Source: Chitinophaga pinensis (lineage in GTDB: Bacteria > Bacteroidota > Bacteroidia > NS11-12g > UBA955). Taken from it: a stretch of 64,000 nt of DNA. The notes under the pieces are model-generated. The model worked only from the letters and a program-made list of their open reading frames with translations, did not search any database and was not told the DNA's origin. Each line of letters begins with the position of its first letter. Position 1 is the stretch's first letter. Positions 36,222 to 45,505 of the stretch are shown here, piece by piece. The DNA is taken from NCBI GenBank assembly GCA_945871905.1, contig CAMBXL010000005.1, positions 1 to 64,000 of the forward strand, in the 5' to 3' direction. A program made the position numbers and the translations under genes.

Positions 36222-37268
36222 ATGTTGGAAAAAAAAGCAATCGAACTACAACAGATTTTAGAAAACACCATTGATGGTAAAAAAGTATTTGGTTGTAATT
36301 TTGCAATGAAGTACCAAAATGAATTTTGGCAAGGGACTGCAGGCAATTTCGAAATTGATGATTCATATTTCATTGCAAGCACAACTAAGCTTTTTACAAC
36401 TGCTTTAATTTTGAATTTAAGGGCATCAGGGGCATTGTCGCTCAACGACCCAATTCATTTGTACCTAGACAAAAGCATAATTGATAGCCTTTTGGTATTT
36501 AAAGGCACCGATTATTCCCAAAAAATAACCATTCAACACTTATTAAGTCACAGCAGCGGATTAGCAGATTATTTCCAAGACAAGGAATCCAATGGAAACA
36601 GTTGGGAAGATGAGCTAAAACAAGGAAGAGACAAGGCGTGGACTTTCGAGAAAGTGATTACCAAAACTAAAAACATGCGTCCGAAATTCGCCCCCGGAAG
36701 CAATGGCAAAGCGCATTATTCCGATACAAACTTTCAATTACTTGGTAAAATAATTGAAACTATAACAGGCAAAAACTACACAAGTTTTTGTGAAGAAAAA
36801 ATCATTCAACCACTTCAATTAAAACACACCTACCTTTACGAAAACCCTAATGATCAAACACCGCATGCCATGTATTATAAAAACGGTGTTTTAAACATTC
36901 CTCAAGCAATGGCATCGTTCAAAAGTGATGGCGGCATGGTTTCAAACACAAAGGATTTATTATGCTTTACAGAAGCCTTTTTTAATGGGCAGTTGTTCCC
37001 CAAGGCATACATTAATGAACTTCAGGTTTGGAACAGAATATTTTTCCCTATGCAATCAGGGATAGGTATTCACAGGTTCAAGTTACCTTGGATTTTCAAT
37101 CCTACAGGCGCTGTTCCTGAACTGATAGGACATTCGGGACTATCGGGCACATTAGCCTATTACAGCCCCAAACACGAATTATTTATAGTTGGGACAGTGA
37201 ATCAAATAGCTTATCCAGATTTATCCTTTAAAACGGCCATTAAACTCATTAGAAAGGCGATTCAATAA
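36222..37268 (+). CDS. serine hydrolase, beta-lactamase (class C/PBP4*) family
   Basis: 348 residues with the three active-site elements: STTK (53-56), YSD (166-168, in place of YxN) and HSG (304-306, in place of KTG). This set is typical of D-aminopeptidase, esterase and PBP-like members rather than true AmpC. No signal peptide is seen, so the protein appears cytoplasmic, which argues against a role in antibiotic hydrolysis. Probably co-transcribed with the YdeI-like gene. Substrate unknown. Confidence 0.85.
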   Translation: MLEKKAIELQQILENTIDGKKVFGCNFAMKYQNEFWQGTAGNFEIDDSYFIASTTKLFTTALILNLRASGALSLNDPIHLYLDKSIIDSLLVFKGTDYSQKITIQHLLSHSSGLADYFQDKESNGNSWEDELKQGRDKAWTFEKVITKTKNMRPKFAPGSNGKAHYSDTNFQLLGKIIETITGKNYTSFCEEKIIQPLQLKHTYLYENPNDQTPHAMYYKNGVLNIPQAMASFKSDGGMVSNTKDLLCFTEAFFNGQLFPKAYINELQVWNRIFFPMQSGIGIHRFKLPWIFNPTGAVPELIGHSGLSGTLAYYSPKHELFIVGTVNQIAYPDLSFKTAIKLIRKAIQ

Positions 37269-37406
37269 AAAACATCCTTTAAATAATTGTGCAAGGCACA
37301 AAATATGAAGTTAAGTAAATGAGATGCCAGAGGCAAAGACGGGGTTAACTCGCAAGATGCGAGCGAGAACGGATAGAGGCAGCTATGATGCAGTTAATGC
37401 ATTATA

Positions 37407-38105
37407 CTAATTCGTTTTTTTCGTATTAGTAATATCCAAAACAGTTCCATCTTTCAGGAATATCCTTGAACCTGTTGCATTTTTTCTTATTTCAATAATA
37501 AAATTGTAATTGATTAAATGACTTCTGTGTGCGCGATAAAAAAGCGATTCAGGCAATCTATCAACGAAATATTTTAAGGTTTTCGATACATAAATTTCTT
37601 TGTCTTCATAGTAAAGAAAACAATAATTCCTGTTGGCTTGTATTCTTGTAATTTTATGACAATTGAATAATTGATTTTTTTCTTGACCTACCACCAATAT
37701 GAAGTCGTGTTCAACGTTTGACAATGAATACAAGTCTTGGTTATCTTTAATTATATTCCTTATACAATCTTTTAACTCAGACAAAACAATAGGTTTTGTT
37801 AGATAATATTTAACACTATTTCTAATAGCATTGATAGCAAAATGTTCATGTGCGGTAAATAACACAACTTTAGCTTTGAGCTCATCTGGCAAACGAGACA
37901 GAAATTCAAATCCATTCAACTCTGGCATTTCAACATCTAAAAAAATAACATCGACGCTTAAATATTCAAGTTCTTCTAAGGCTAATAAAGGCGATGTAAA
38001 AGACTGTAAAAGAAACAGTTCAGAAGAAAAAAACGTACAAATTGTTTTCTCAAAAGCAGTGATTGAGGCTTCATTGTCATCTATAATTATTGCGTTTAAT
38101 ATCAT
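37407..38105 (-). CDS. LytTR family response regulator
   Basis: 232 residues. Receiver domain (1-125) with acidic pair D9/D10, phosphoacceptor D57 (IFLDVEMPELNG) and K104 (LTKP). LytTR DNA-binding domain from about 135 to the end (ITRIQANRNYCFLYYEDKEIYVSKTLKYF, FYRAHRSHLINYNFI). Encoded 15 bases after the sensor kinase gene, so the two form a two-component pair. It is a paralog of the regulator at 45506. All phosphorylation residues are intact. Confidence 0.92.
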   Translation of the reverse strand: MILNAIIIDDNEASITAFEKTICTFFSSELFLLQSFTSPLLALEELEYLSVDVIFLDVEMPELNGFEFLSRLPDELKAKVVLFTAHEHFAINAIRNSVKYYLTKPIVLSELKDCIRNIIKDNQDLYSLSNVEHDFILVVGQEKNQLFNCHKITRIQANRNYCFLYYEDKEIYVSKTLKYFVDRLPESLFYRAHRSHLINYNFIIEIRKNATGSRIFLKDGTVLDITNTKKTN

Positions 38106-38120
38106 TAATCTTTTATTGGT

Positions 38121-41021
38121 TTATGGTTCTAACAAATAAGGAATGTTGACTATAACTTGAGTCCCCAAAACATTTCCTGATTCGTTCTTTATTGTTTCAA
38201 TTTTAAAAAAGGCATCTACTTTCAATAACTTGCTGTAGGCTTTCAATCTGTTTTGTATATTTTCTAATCCATATGACTTTCTATCTGTACTCTTTTTTAA
38301 AAAACCAACACCGTTGTCTGTAATTATTACTTGTAATGTTTTATTAAGCTTCCTTATATTGAATTGAATCTGCTTAAGATCCAAATTATTAGGAATTAAA
38401 CCATGTAAAATAGCATTTTCAACAAATGGTTGAAAAATCATGGTAGGCACTTGTACATTTGATAAATTGGCAATGGGATTATCGGAATAAAACTGATAGT
38501 TAAAATCAATTTTAACATTTCTAATAAACCCCTCTAATCTTATGTATTCAGAGAGTGTTTGTAATTCCTGTTCCAATGAAATAAAACTGAAATCAGACTT
38601 CTCCAAAACATTTCGCATCACCTTACCGTATTGCCCTATAAACTCGAACGCTTTTTCTTTGTCGTTGTCTAACACTAAACTTTGAAGAGTCAACAATGAA
38701 TTACTTAAATAATGAGGGGTCATTTGCAATCGGAGTGCTTTCAATTCACTTTCCAAAAGTGTTAATTCATTTTTTATCTTTCTTTGTTTTCTATCACTAA
38801 CAGCACGAATAAACAGTAGAATGATGGATATAAAAAAACAAGAATACACTAAATACATCAAATTAGAAGCATACCACGGCGGTATCACTTTAAGGGTAAT
38901 TAATTTATAATTTAGCTTATTTCTGTCTCCTATTTTTCTATAAATAATTTGATAGGTTCCTTTTTTCAATGACATCAAGCTTATGTCTTGATTTTGAACT
39001 TTATGCCAATCCTGACTTATATTTGGGATTTGATATTCCAAATGGGGTTGATTGGGTAAATTAAAATTGGGACTTGAGACCGAAATCTGAAAATTAGTAA
39101 ATCCTTCTGTGAGTGTGTAGGTATTATTAATAAGCAATTTTTTGTTATTAAGGATGACCTCGTCAATTGTAATTGGATTATTACTTAAAGTATTTGGCAA
39201 TGAATATGGATTTAGAGTGACAACACCTGTCATACTTGAAAAGGCCAAATGTCCGTTTGGCAACACAATGCCGGAATTGGAAAAACGGCCATTAAATTCA
39301 TTACTTTCTAAACCATTTGTCGTGTTGTAATAATTTAAATAAATTGGATGCCTTTTGTTTTTCAGGAATGCCTTTATTTCATCAATATGAATCTGAAACA
39401 AGCCGTTATTAGTGGGTATCCAATAAAACCCTAAGGTATCTTTGAGGTAATAATGTGCAAAATTCAAATCTCCATCATCGTCACTATAAAATGAGGTTAT
39501 TTTAAATTGATTATCCAATAAGTAGATACCTGCCCCATAAGTAAAAACCCAATACTTTTGGAGTGAAGAATCAAACTTAATTTGCCTCACTTCCTTATTA
39601 TTAAAGAAAGACAAACGCAATGATGTTTTTGATTTTAAATCACAAACATGAACACCTTGATCTCTGCTACCAAGTAACCATTTATTTTGATTAGTAATTT
39701 TACAAGCTGTTGTAATGAAATCCATATTGGAATTAAATAATACCTCTAATTCATTGGCCGTTTTAAACCTCAATATTTTGTTACCTCTAATTAAATAGGA
39801 TTTGCCTTCAAATTTTACCTCATCAATAAAATCTTTGGTATTATCAAATGTATTTTTATTAAGTTTCTTGACAACATAATTTTTGCCTGAAATATCAATA
39901 AGCACGTCTTTTGTCAAGAAAGAAATTGTGTCTAAATTTTTATTGTACCACAAACTTGAATAATTGGTTGCAGATTTCGTACCCAATAATTCATAGAATG
40001 AATTCCCTATTATCTCCGAGTTTCTATTGGTTAAAACACGGTACACTTCATTTTCATTTATTATCAATTTGTCTCTCAATAGGTTAGATTTAAAAACATT
40101 AAGTTTAATTAAATAAAAACCTAAACTACGTGAATAAACAAATTGTTGATTATACTCTTTGGGGGAATCAACTATGGTTATTTTATCATTAATATTTAAT
40201 TGATATTCAAACTTAGTAAATTTCAATCCACTACTTGACTTAGTAACTGTAAAAACATCATTACCTGCATTAAGCGTAACAAGACCGTTGTTTTGGTTAA
40301 TCCACAACTGATTAATTTTGAATTTGTGATGCAGTTCTTTTTCTAAATCGCAAACAAATTCAACTTTAGATTGATCTATTGAAAATATCTTTTTGTTTCT
40401 ATCAACTATATAAAGCTTACTGTTTAAGTCAAAAACACTTTCAATATCATGAATGAAATTTTGATTATGCAATTTGGTTTTGCCATTGTATAAAATATTC
40501 GCCTCATTAAATAGATAGTATGTGTTTTTATCAATCCAATATAACTGACTCGTTTTATTTATATAAGACTCCATTTCCCCTTTGGATAATGTACAATCAT
40601 CATTTAGGAAAATGATTTTTTTATTCATAGAAACAATAAAATCTACTCCAAATTTTTTATTAGAAAGTTTAAGTAATTTTGACTTACTATCAATAAGAAA
40701 CAATTGATTAACATCGTTAGTCACAAATAATCTTCCGTCTGTTTTTTTTTCGATTACATAAAATCTGTTTGATTTTATAAAATCAAAATCCTTACTAGAA
40801 TAGTTAAAAAAAATTTGCCCATCGAATCTGGATAATCCAGCTTGAGTTGCCAACCAAAAATAACCATTTCTATCAAAACTAACATCACTTATCAAATTGG
40901 TCAACAATCCATCTTGTGAGGTATATTTAAAAGCAAGAAAATCATTCTTGTCATCTTGTGAAAATAAATAAGTGAAACATACTATATTCAAAACAAGTAT
41001 AAAGCCGATTTTTTGCATCAT
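38121..41021 (-). CDS. hybrid-type sensor: beta-propeller/Y_Y_Y periplasmic domain with LytS-like histidine kinase
   Basis: 966 residues. Signal peptide (IGFILVLNIVCFTYLFS), then about 600 residues of two-component-regulator propeller repeats (first one QDGLLTNLISDVSFDRNGYFWLAT-type), a Y_Y_Y-like domain (about 650-730), one transmembrane helix near 738-758, and the His_kinase domain with H near residue 770 in QMTPHYLSNSL, then the ATPase motifs FVENAILHG and TDNGVGFLKK. The phosphoacceptor box has PHY where PHF is usual. It lacks the fused receiver and HTH of the large hybrid systems, and signals to the adjacent LytTR regulator. Ligand unknown. Confidence 0.88.
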   Translation of the reverse strand: MMQKIGFILVLNIVCFTYLFSQDDKNDFLAFKYTSQDGLLTNLISDVSFDRNGYFWLATQAGLSRFDGQIFFNYSSKDFDFIKSNRFYVIEKKTDGRLFVTNDVNQLFLIDSKSKLLKLSNKKFGVDFIVSMNKKIIFLNDDCTLSKGEMESYINKTSQLYWIDKNTYYLFNEANILYNGKTKLHNQNFIHDIESVFDLNSKLYIVDRNKKIFSIDQSKVEFVCDLEKELHHKFKINQLWINQNNGLVTLNAGNDVFTVTKSSSGLKFTKFEYQLNINDKITIVDSPKEYNQQFVYSRSLGFYLIKLNVFKSNLLRDKLIINENEVYRVLTNRNSEIIGNSFYELLGTKSATNYSSLWYNKNLDTISFLTKDVLIDISGKNYVVKKLNKNTFDNTKDFIDEVKFEGKSYLIRGNKILRFKTANELEVLFNSNMDFITTACKITNQNKWLLGSRDQGVHVCDLKSKTSLRLSFFNNKEVRQIKFDSSLQKYWVFTYGAGIYLLDNQFKITSFYSDDDGDLNFAHYYLKDTLGFYWIPTNNGLFQIHIDEIKAFLKNKRHPIYLNYYNTTNGLESNEFNGRFSNSGIVLPNGHLAFSSMTGVVTLNPYSLPNTLSNNPITIDEVILNNKKLLINNTYTLTEGFTNFQISVSSPNFNLPNQPHLEYQIPNISQDWHKVQNQDISLMSLKKGTYQIIYRKIGDRNKLNYKLITLKVIPPWYASNLMYLVYSCFFISIILLFIRAVSDRKQRKIKNELTLLESELKALRLQMTPHYLSNSLLTLQSLVLDNDKEKAFEFIGQYGKVMRNVLEKSDFSFISLEQELQTLSEYIRLEGFIRNVKIDFNYQFYSDNPIANLSNVQVPTMIFQPFVENAILHGLIPNNLDLKQIQFNIRKLNKTLQVIITDNGVGFLKKSTDRKSYGLENIQNRLKAYSKLLKVDAFFKIETIKNESGNVLGTQVIVNIPYLLEP

Positions 41022-41200
41022 TTTTGAATATATATTCCTAAATTTAAATAGAAATTAAATTACAATAATACTAAATTTAATTAATAATGTAAAATTATTA
41101 CTCTTTCAATTACCAAAAAATACATGTATAACAAGATATTCTCTCACTAAACCTGATTTTACAGATATAACAACTTCGCCAATCAAGCAAAATTATGTAT

Positions 41201-41848
41201 TTATTTAAGTAAAAAAGAATTACTTTGATTAGACTCCGAAACTACATTATAATGTAAGTTATAAAGTTCACCTTTGCTGTGAATTTCTAGCTTTTTGTAT
41301 ATTGCGCTGATGTGTTTTCTGGTTGTGTCTAATGAAATAATTAGGTTATTGGATATCCCTTTATAAGAAACCCCACTCAGGAGTTGTTCAAAAACCATAA
41401 GTTCTCTTTTTGAAAGTAATTTATATTTTTTTCGATTATTGCCAAATACCATAATATTGACATCTCGATTGTATTTATAAAACATGAACAAAATATTGCT
41501 ACTTATGTAACTACCTCCCATTGTTACTAAAGCAATAATATAAAGCAACTCACTTGTTTTTTGTGTTTGGTGTACAAAATTTGTAACCCCCATTTGTATG
41601 GCATTAAACAATAGCTTATCATTTTCTAAATCATTGAATACAATGAATCTTGAATTTACAAAAGGGGCAATATTTTCTAAGCTATCGTTACAATAAATAG
41701 TGATATAATGTTGTGACTTTTGTGGCAACGCTTCAACATACTTCTTCAAGCTAGAAAAAATCCCTTTTACGAAGTATTGCTGAGAAAGCATTACTTTTAA
41801 GGTTTCTGCCTGTTCTTTATTTTTGTTGATGATAATTAAATTATACAT
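41201..41848 (-). CDS. LuxR-family regulator with degenerate receiver domain (paralog 1)
   Basis: 215 residues. The C-terminal 65 residues are a normal LuxR/GerE helix-turn-helix (LSKRELMVFEQLLSGVSYKGI, LDTTRKHISAIYKKL). The N-terminal 130 residues have the fold pattern of a receiver but not its chemistry: NKNK stands where the acidic pair should be, CND where the phosphoacceptor strand ends, and NFVH where the conserved lysine should be. It shares LENDKLLFNAIQMGV-NFVH with the gene at 44175. It is therefore probably controlled by binding rather than phosphorylation. Confidence 0.8.
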   Translation of the reverse strand: MYNLIIINKNKEQAETLKVMLSQQYFVKGIFSSLKKYVEALPQKSQHYITIYCNDSLENIAPFVNSRFIVFNDLENDKLLFNAIQMGVTNFVHQTQKTSELLYIIALVTMGGSYISSNILFMFYKYNRDVNIMVFGNNRKKYKLLSKRELMVFEQLLSGVSYKGISNNLIISLDTTRKHISAIYKKLEIHSKGELYNLHYNVVSESNQSNSFLLK

Positions 41849-41948
41849 TTGGTTTACTTTGCTTTAAAATATTAATAGTGTTCTCAACGATTGTTTAATG
41901 ATAAGTTTTAACTAAATGAAAGTTGATTTTTTTATTTTTGCTTCGTTT

Positions 41949-42242
41949 TCATTCTCCATAAATTAATTTTATTAAATATTTAACTTCGTTTTTGTCTTTT
42001 CTTTTGACGCGTCTTTTTTCTTTAGTATCAATGGTTAATAAATGTAAAAAATACTGCCTGTAAATACTTTTGGGAAATTTCAAGTACTTTAAATAGACAT
42101 TGTCTTTGTAAACAAGTGAAATATTTAATTTATTGACATCATTAAAAACTTTTTCATTTGAATACTTTCTAATCAAATCTCTTTTTAAATTTTCAAGTTT
42201 TGTGAATTCTGAATTTTCGTTATTTCCCAACTTTATTGTCAT
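41949..42242 (-). CDS. hypothetical protein
   Basis: 97 residues, strongly charged, no signal peptide and no recognised family. Basic C-terminal part (TKEKRRVKRKDKNEVKYL). It starts 4 bases after the stop of the thioredoxin-fold gene at 42247, so they are co-transcribed and perhaps function together. Could be a small nucleic-acid- or partner-binding protein; nothing visible decides. Confidence 0.5.
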   Translation of the reverse strand: MTIKLGNNENSEFTKLENLKRDLIRKYSNEKVFNDVNKLNISLVYKDNVYLKYLKFPKSIYRQYFLHLLTIDTKEKRRVKRKDKNEVKYLIKLIYGE

Positions 42243-42246
42243 AATT

Positions 42247-43329
42247 TTAATGAGTCATTAAATTTTTTATTTGTTCATATCCACTGTATTTCCCTACCAC
42301 TTTTTTTTCTTTATCCAATACTATAAATGTAGGAGTTGCTGCAATGTAATTTTTAGCGGCAGCCTCTGTCCTCCACCCTTTGTAATCACTGGTATGCAAC
42401 ATGTTTGGTAAACCATTAATAGTTTTTTGTTGTAATTTGGGGTCGGTATCCAAACTTACGGCAATAACTTTAACCTCTTTGCGTGTTGCGGCCCATTCAT
42501 TTAACTTGGGCATTTCTTCCATACAATGCGGACAAGCGCTGCTCCAAAACACCACAATGGATTTTTCGGATTTTACTTTATACAAACTTCCACCTTTACT
42601 ACCCTCGGCAGCTGCTCTTGGGCTAAGCATTTCTATCTTAAAATCGGGTGCCAAATTCCCTACTTTCATAGCAGCATAACCCTCCATGCGTCTTTCAAAT
42701 TCCGTTTTTTCAAAATTATCAAAACAACGATTGGCTAAATCCTTGTAATTTTCATCTAAGTATTGCAACACCTCCTCTTCACCTATTTGTTTAAATCCTA
42801 ATGTAAGATACTTGTATGCAAACTCATGAATTTGTTGATGCTCCGAAAATTGCCTTATTATTACATCCACTGCACGCTTAAACCCATCTGTTTTTTCTTC
42901 AGCAGAAAAGTTCAAGTAAGGATTCATCCAATAGCGGAGATAGTTGAGAATATGCTCGGTATAAAGGGGTGTATTTAATAAGTGGGGATTGCTAGCATTA
43001 AAACCACCCCAAAAATGCTCTCGTCTTTCATAGTCTTGAATGCGAGGATCTTCGATAGGATTTGTGAAATAATAAGGCCTATTTGCCACCATTTCGTAGG
43101 CCCAAGTATTTTTCATCAATACATTGGCATATTTGGTATTGTCTATAAATCTACCTCTAACAATTATACTGTCTTGAGCAAAGGCGTTTGAACTTGGGAA
43201 AAATAGTGCTATTAAAAGTAGAATATTAAAAAACAAGAGAGTGCAAACACTACTAAATTGCCCTCCTACTAAAACCTTTAGCATCACTTTATTTTCCATT
43301 GCAGAATTGATGTTCAAATTTTTATTCAT
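42247..43329 (-). CDS. TlpA-like thiol-disulfide oxidoreductase with long N-terminal domain
   Basis: 360 residues. The N terminus reaches the membrane with a signal or anchor (NILLLIALFFPSSNAFAQ, about 35-52). Residues 55-220 form an alpha-helical domain of the DUF5106 kind. From 225 on there is a TlpA/AhpC-type thioredoxin fold with the redox motif CPHC (266-269, in FWSSACPHCMEEM) and the cis-proline strand ATPTFIVL. It acts on disulfides in the periplasm. Alternative starts at M11 or M16 are possible, since the first ten residues are polar. Upstream is the long non-coding stretch. Confidence 0.82.
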   Translation of the reverse strand: MNKNLNINSAMENKVMLKVLVGGQFSSVCTLLFFNILLLIALFFPSSNAFAQDSIIVRGRFIDNTKYANVLMKNTWAYEMVANRPYYFTNPIEDPRIQDYERREHFWGGFNASNPHLLNTPLYTEHILNYLRYWMNPYLNFSAEEKTDGFKRAVDVIIRQFSEHQQIHEFAYKYLTLGFKQIGEEEVLQYLDENYKDLANRCFDNFEKTEFERRMEGYAAMKVGNLAPDFKIEMLSPRAAAEGSKGGSLYKVKSEKSIVVFWSSACPHCMEEMPKLNEWAATRKEVKVIAVSLDTDPKLQQKTINGLPNMLHTSDYKGWRTEAAAKNYIAATPTFIVLDKEKKVVGKYSGYEQIKNLMTH

Positions 43330-44174
43330 TTATACTTTTTAAAACCACTTCTTTAGGCTTATTGCATTTTCTATTTTCCATTTTTACATATTTATCATCC
43401 GTAGCCATTTAAAAAATCCTGATATAACCCCTGAGTCCTTTTCAACTAGAATTGATATTGGACTCATTATTGTTAAAACTCCTGATAAATATCATTTCAG
43501 AAAAAACAAATTTATCGATAAACTATTCGCCCTATTTTTTATTTCATTCAAAGTGGCCAACTATTTATCAAACGACCTTCCTAGCTACTTGAAGTAGCCC
43601 ATGTAGTTATCGAGCATTTGCAAAAAATAGAGTTTTTACAATTAAAAAAGACCACATAAAGATGTTAAAACATCATCTATTCCTAAAAATACAAATCCCG
43701 AAAATATCAATATTGTACTATAATGAATTCAATAAATAGTATATATTATTTATATAATTGAATTAAAATACACAAACATTGCCTATTTTATAAACAAATT
43801 TATAATTACAAGTTACACAATATTTATAATTATTACTTAAAATTAACCCTAAAATTAAACATGATAAACTACACAATTAAAAAAAAATGATGTTTTCATC
43901 AAAAAACAGGCGTTAAAAAAGCTTAAAAAGGAGCTAAAAATACCCCTTTTTAAAAATGCTCGATAATTAGATGGTCACTTAAATTACAAAAAAGGGGGGG
44001 TTCGTTAACTACTTGGTCACTTTGAATGGATTTTTAATTTTTTGAGTTTTAATTCTTCTTAAATTCGAAACAAATTAATATAACATTAATTGCAATTTAA
44101 AAAAAATAATTATTAAAACATAGAACTAATTTATTAAAAAAAACTTACGCAACTATAAAACAAAACTGCTACAA
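43330..44174. other. 845-base divergent non-coding region with repeated sites
   Basis: The longest gene-free stretch, very AT-rich, between the divergent thioredoxin and LuxR genes. It has a near-perfect dyad GCTACTT-G-AAGTAGC (43584-43598), a dyad GATGTT-AA-AACATC (43661-43674), and three copies of a TGG(T/C)CACTT site: 43549-43560 on the minus strand (TTGGCCACTTTG), 43971-43980 and 44013-44024 (TTGGTCACTTTG). CCCCTTTTT near 43943 can pair with the run AAAAAAGGGGGGG ending at 44000. No RNA family or ORF is recognised. It looks like a regulatory region for the flanking genes. Confidence 0.45.
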
Positions 44175-44846
44175 ATGTTAAAACTTATTATTATAAACAA
44201 ATCAATAGAACAGGCCGAGGATTTAAAAATAACATTGGGTAATTACTACTTTATACAAGGCTATTACATCACTTTTGAAAAGTTAGCTGAAAGCCAAGAC
44301 ATTAAATCAAAAAATACACAAACAAATATTATTATCTATTGCAATAAAGATGTAAATGAATTAACCAAAATAAAGAAAGAATTCAAAAGTGCAGAAATAA
44401 TCATTTATAATGACTTAGAAAACGATAAACTTCTATTTAATGCAATTCAAATGGGTGTAAAAAACTTTGTTCATTACTCTCAAAAAAAAAATGAGTTATT
44501 GGATATTATCGAAATAGTGGGCTTGGGCGGTTGTTACATAAGTAATTCTATTACATATAAACTATTCAGCTTCATACAAAAAATAGGTGAATTAATGTTA
44601 GGCAAAACAATAGGACAATACCACACTTTATCAAAAAGAGAGATAACTGTGTACGAATTACTTTTAAGTGGCATTTCATACAAGGACATAGCTAAAAAGC
44701 TCAGTATCTCAATAGATACCATCAGAAAGCACATCAGCAGAATATACAAAAAACTAAAAATAAACAGCAAGGGCGAACTTTACAATTTGCATTTTAATGT
44801 GCTGGCCAACTCAAAATACTATCAACAACTATCCTATCAATATTAA
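44175..44846 (+). CDS. LuxR-family regulator with degenerate receiver domain (paralog 2)
   Basis: 223 residues, clearly homologous along its length to the 41201 gene (LIIINKSIEQAEDLKITL at the start; NDLENDKLLFNAIQMGVKNFVH in the middle). HTH is intact: LSKREITVYELLLSGISYKDIAKKLSISIDTIRKHIS. As in paralog 1, the acidic pair is NKS, the phospho-Asp position reads YCNK, and the switch lysine is replaced by H. It points away from paralog 1 and toward the receiver and LytTR genes that follow with gaps of 24 and 44 bases. Confidence 0.8.
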   Translation: MLKLIIINKSIEQAEDLKITLGNYYFIQGYYITFEKLAESQDIKSKNTQTNIIIYCNKDVNELTKIKKEFKSAEIIIYNDLENDKLLFNAIQMGVKNFVHYSQKKNELLDIIEIVGLGGCYISNSITYKLFSFIQKIGELMLGKTIGQYHTLSKREITVYELLLSGISYKDIAKKLSISIDTIRKHISRIYKKLKINSKGELYNLHFNVLANSKYYQQLSYQY

Positions 44847-44870
44847 TTCAATAATATAATCATCTTATTC

Positions 44871-45461
44871 ATGAATACTTCAAGAAAAAACAAACAAGAT
44901 TCAAGCTTTTTATTTTACAATATCTGTATTGTAGACCAATCCAACATCTTCGAGCTAGTACTAAAAAAAAGCATAGAAAAAAGTCTCAATAAAACTACCA
45001 ATTCATTTGTGTTCTTCCATCAAAGCATTGATGAAATTAATCCTTTGGATATAAACCCAATTGACATCCTTTTTATTGATTACAACGACATATTACTCCC
45101 TCATTTTAACGGATTCTTTGCTAAAATGAAGAAAAAAAACCCAAGTATGAAATTGATTATATCTTCAAATGAATTACTACACATTGATTTTATAAAACTA
45201 TACACCTATAACATCAATGGTCTGTTTTCCAAAAGCTTAAGTATAAAATTATTTAACATTTATTTTAAACGCGTTTTGGCTCAAACGATTTACATCGACC
45301 ACAATTCTATCGGCAATGTTATTACTAATGAAAAAAAACAAAAATTAAAATTCTATTACAAATCGGTTTCGCTTCAAAATTTGGAACTGATTCAACAGCG
45401 ATATAAACAATATACACCTTATTTTATAAACAAAGAGGCTATGCCATTTGTTGAATCATAA
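44871..45461 (+). CDS. receiver-like protein without recognised output domain
   Basis: 196 residues. Residues 15-135 resemble a response-regulator receiver: ICIVDQSNIFE (one acidic residue left of the pair), ILFIDYND with a possible phosphoacceptor, MKLIISSNE, and FSKSLS with a candidate lysine. The C-terminal 60 residues are helical and basic (EKKQKLKFYYKSVSLQNLELIQQRYKQ region) and do not match a DNA-binding family I recognise. It lies 24 bases after the LuxR paralog and 44 before the LytTR regulator, so it is probably part of the same transcript. Confidence 0.6.
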   Translation: MNTSRKNKQDSSFLFYNICIVDQSNIFELVLKKSIEKSLNKTTNSFVFFHQSIDEINPLDINPIDILFIDYNDILLPHFNGFFAKMKKKNPSMKLIISSNELLHIDFIKLYTYNINGLFSKSLSIKLFNIYFKRVLAQTIYIDHNSIGNVITNEKKQKLKFYYKSVSLQNLELIQQRYKQYTPYFINKEAMPFVES

Positions 45462-45505
45462 AATAATATCAATTTATTTAAACGCAATTCAATCAGTGAC
45501 TAAAA

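Noticed and set aside
36222-37268. Antibiotic-resistance beta-lactamase
   Set aside because: It has the STTK, YSD and HSG elements of the broad serine hydrolase family but no signal peptide, so resistance should not be inferred.
40741-40750. T9 run in the sensor kinase gene as another slippage site
   Set aside because: The kinase frame is continuous through the run and no alternative frame extends beyond it.
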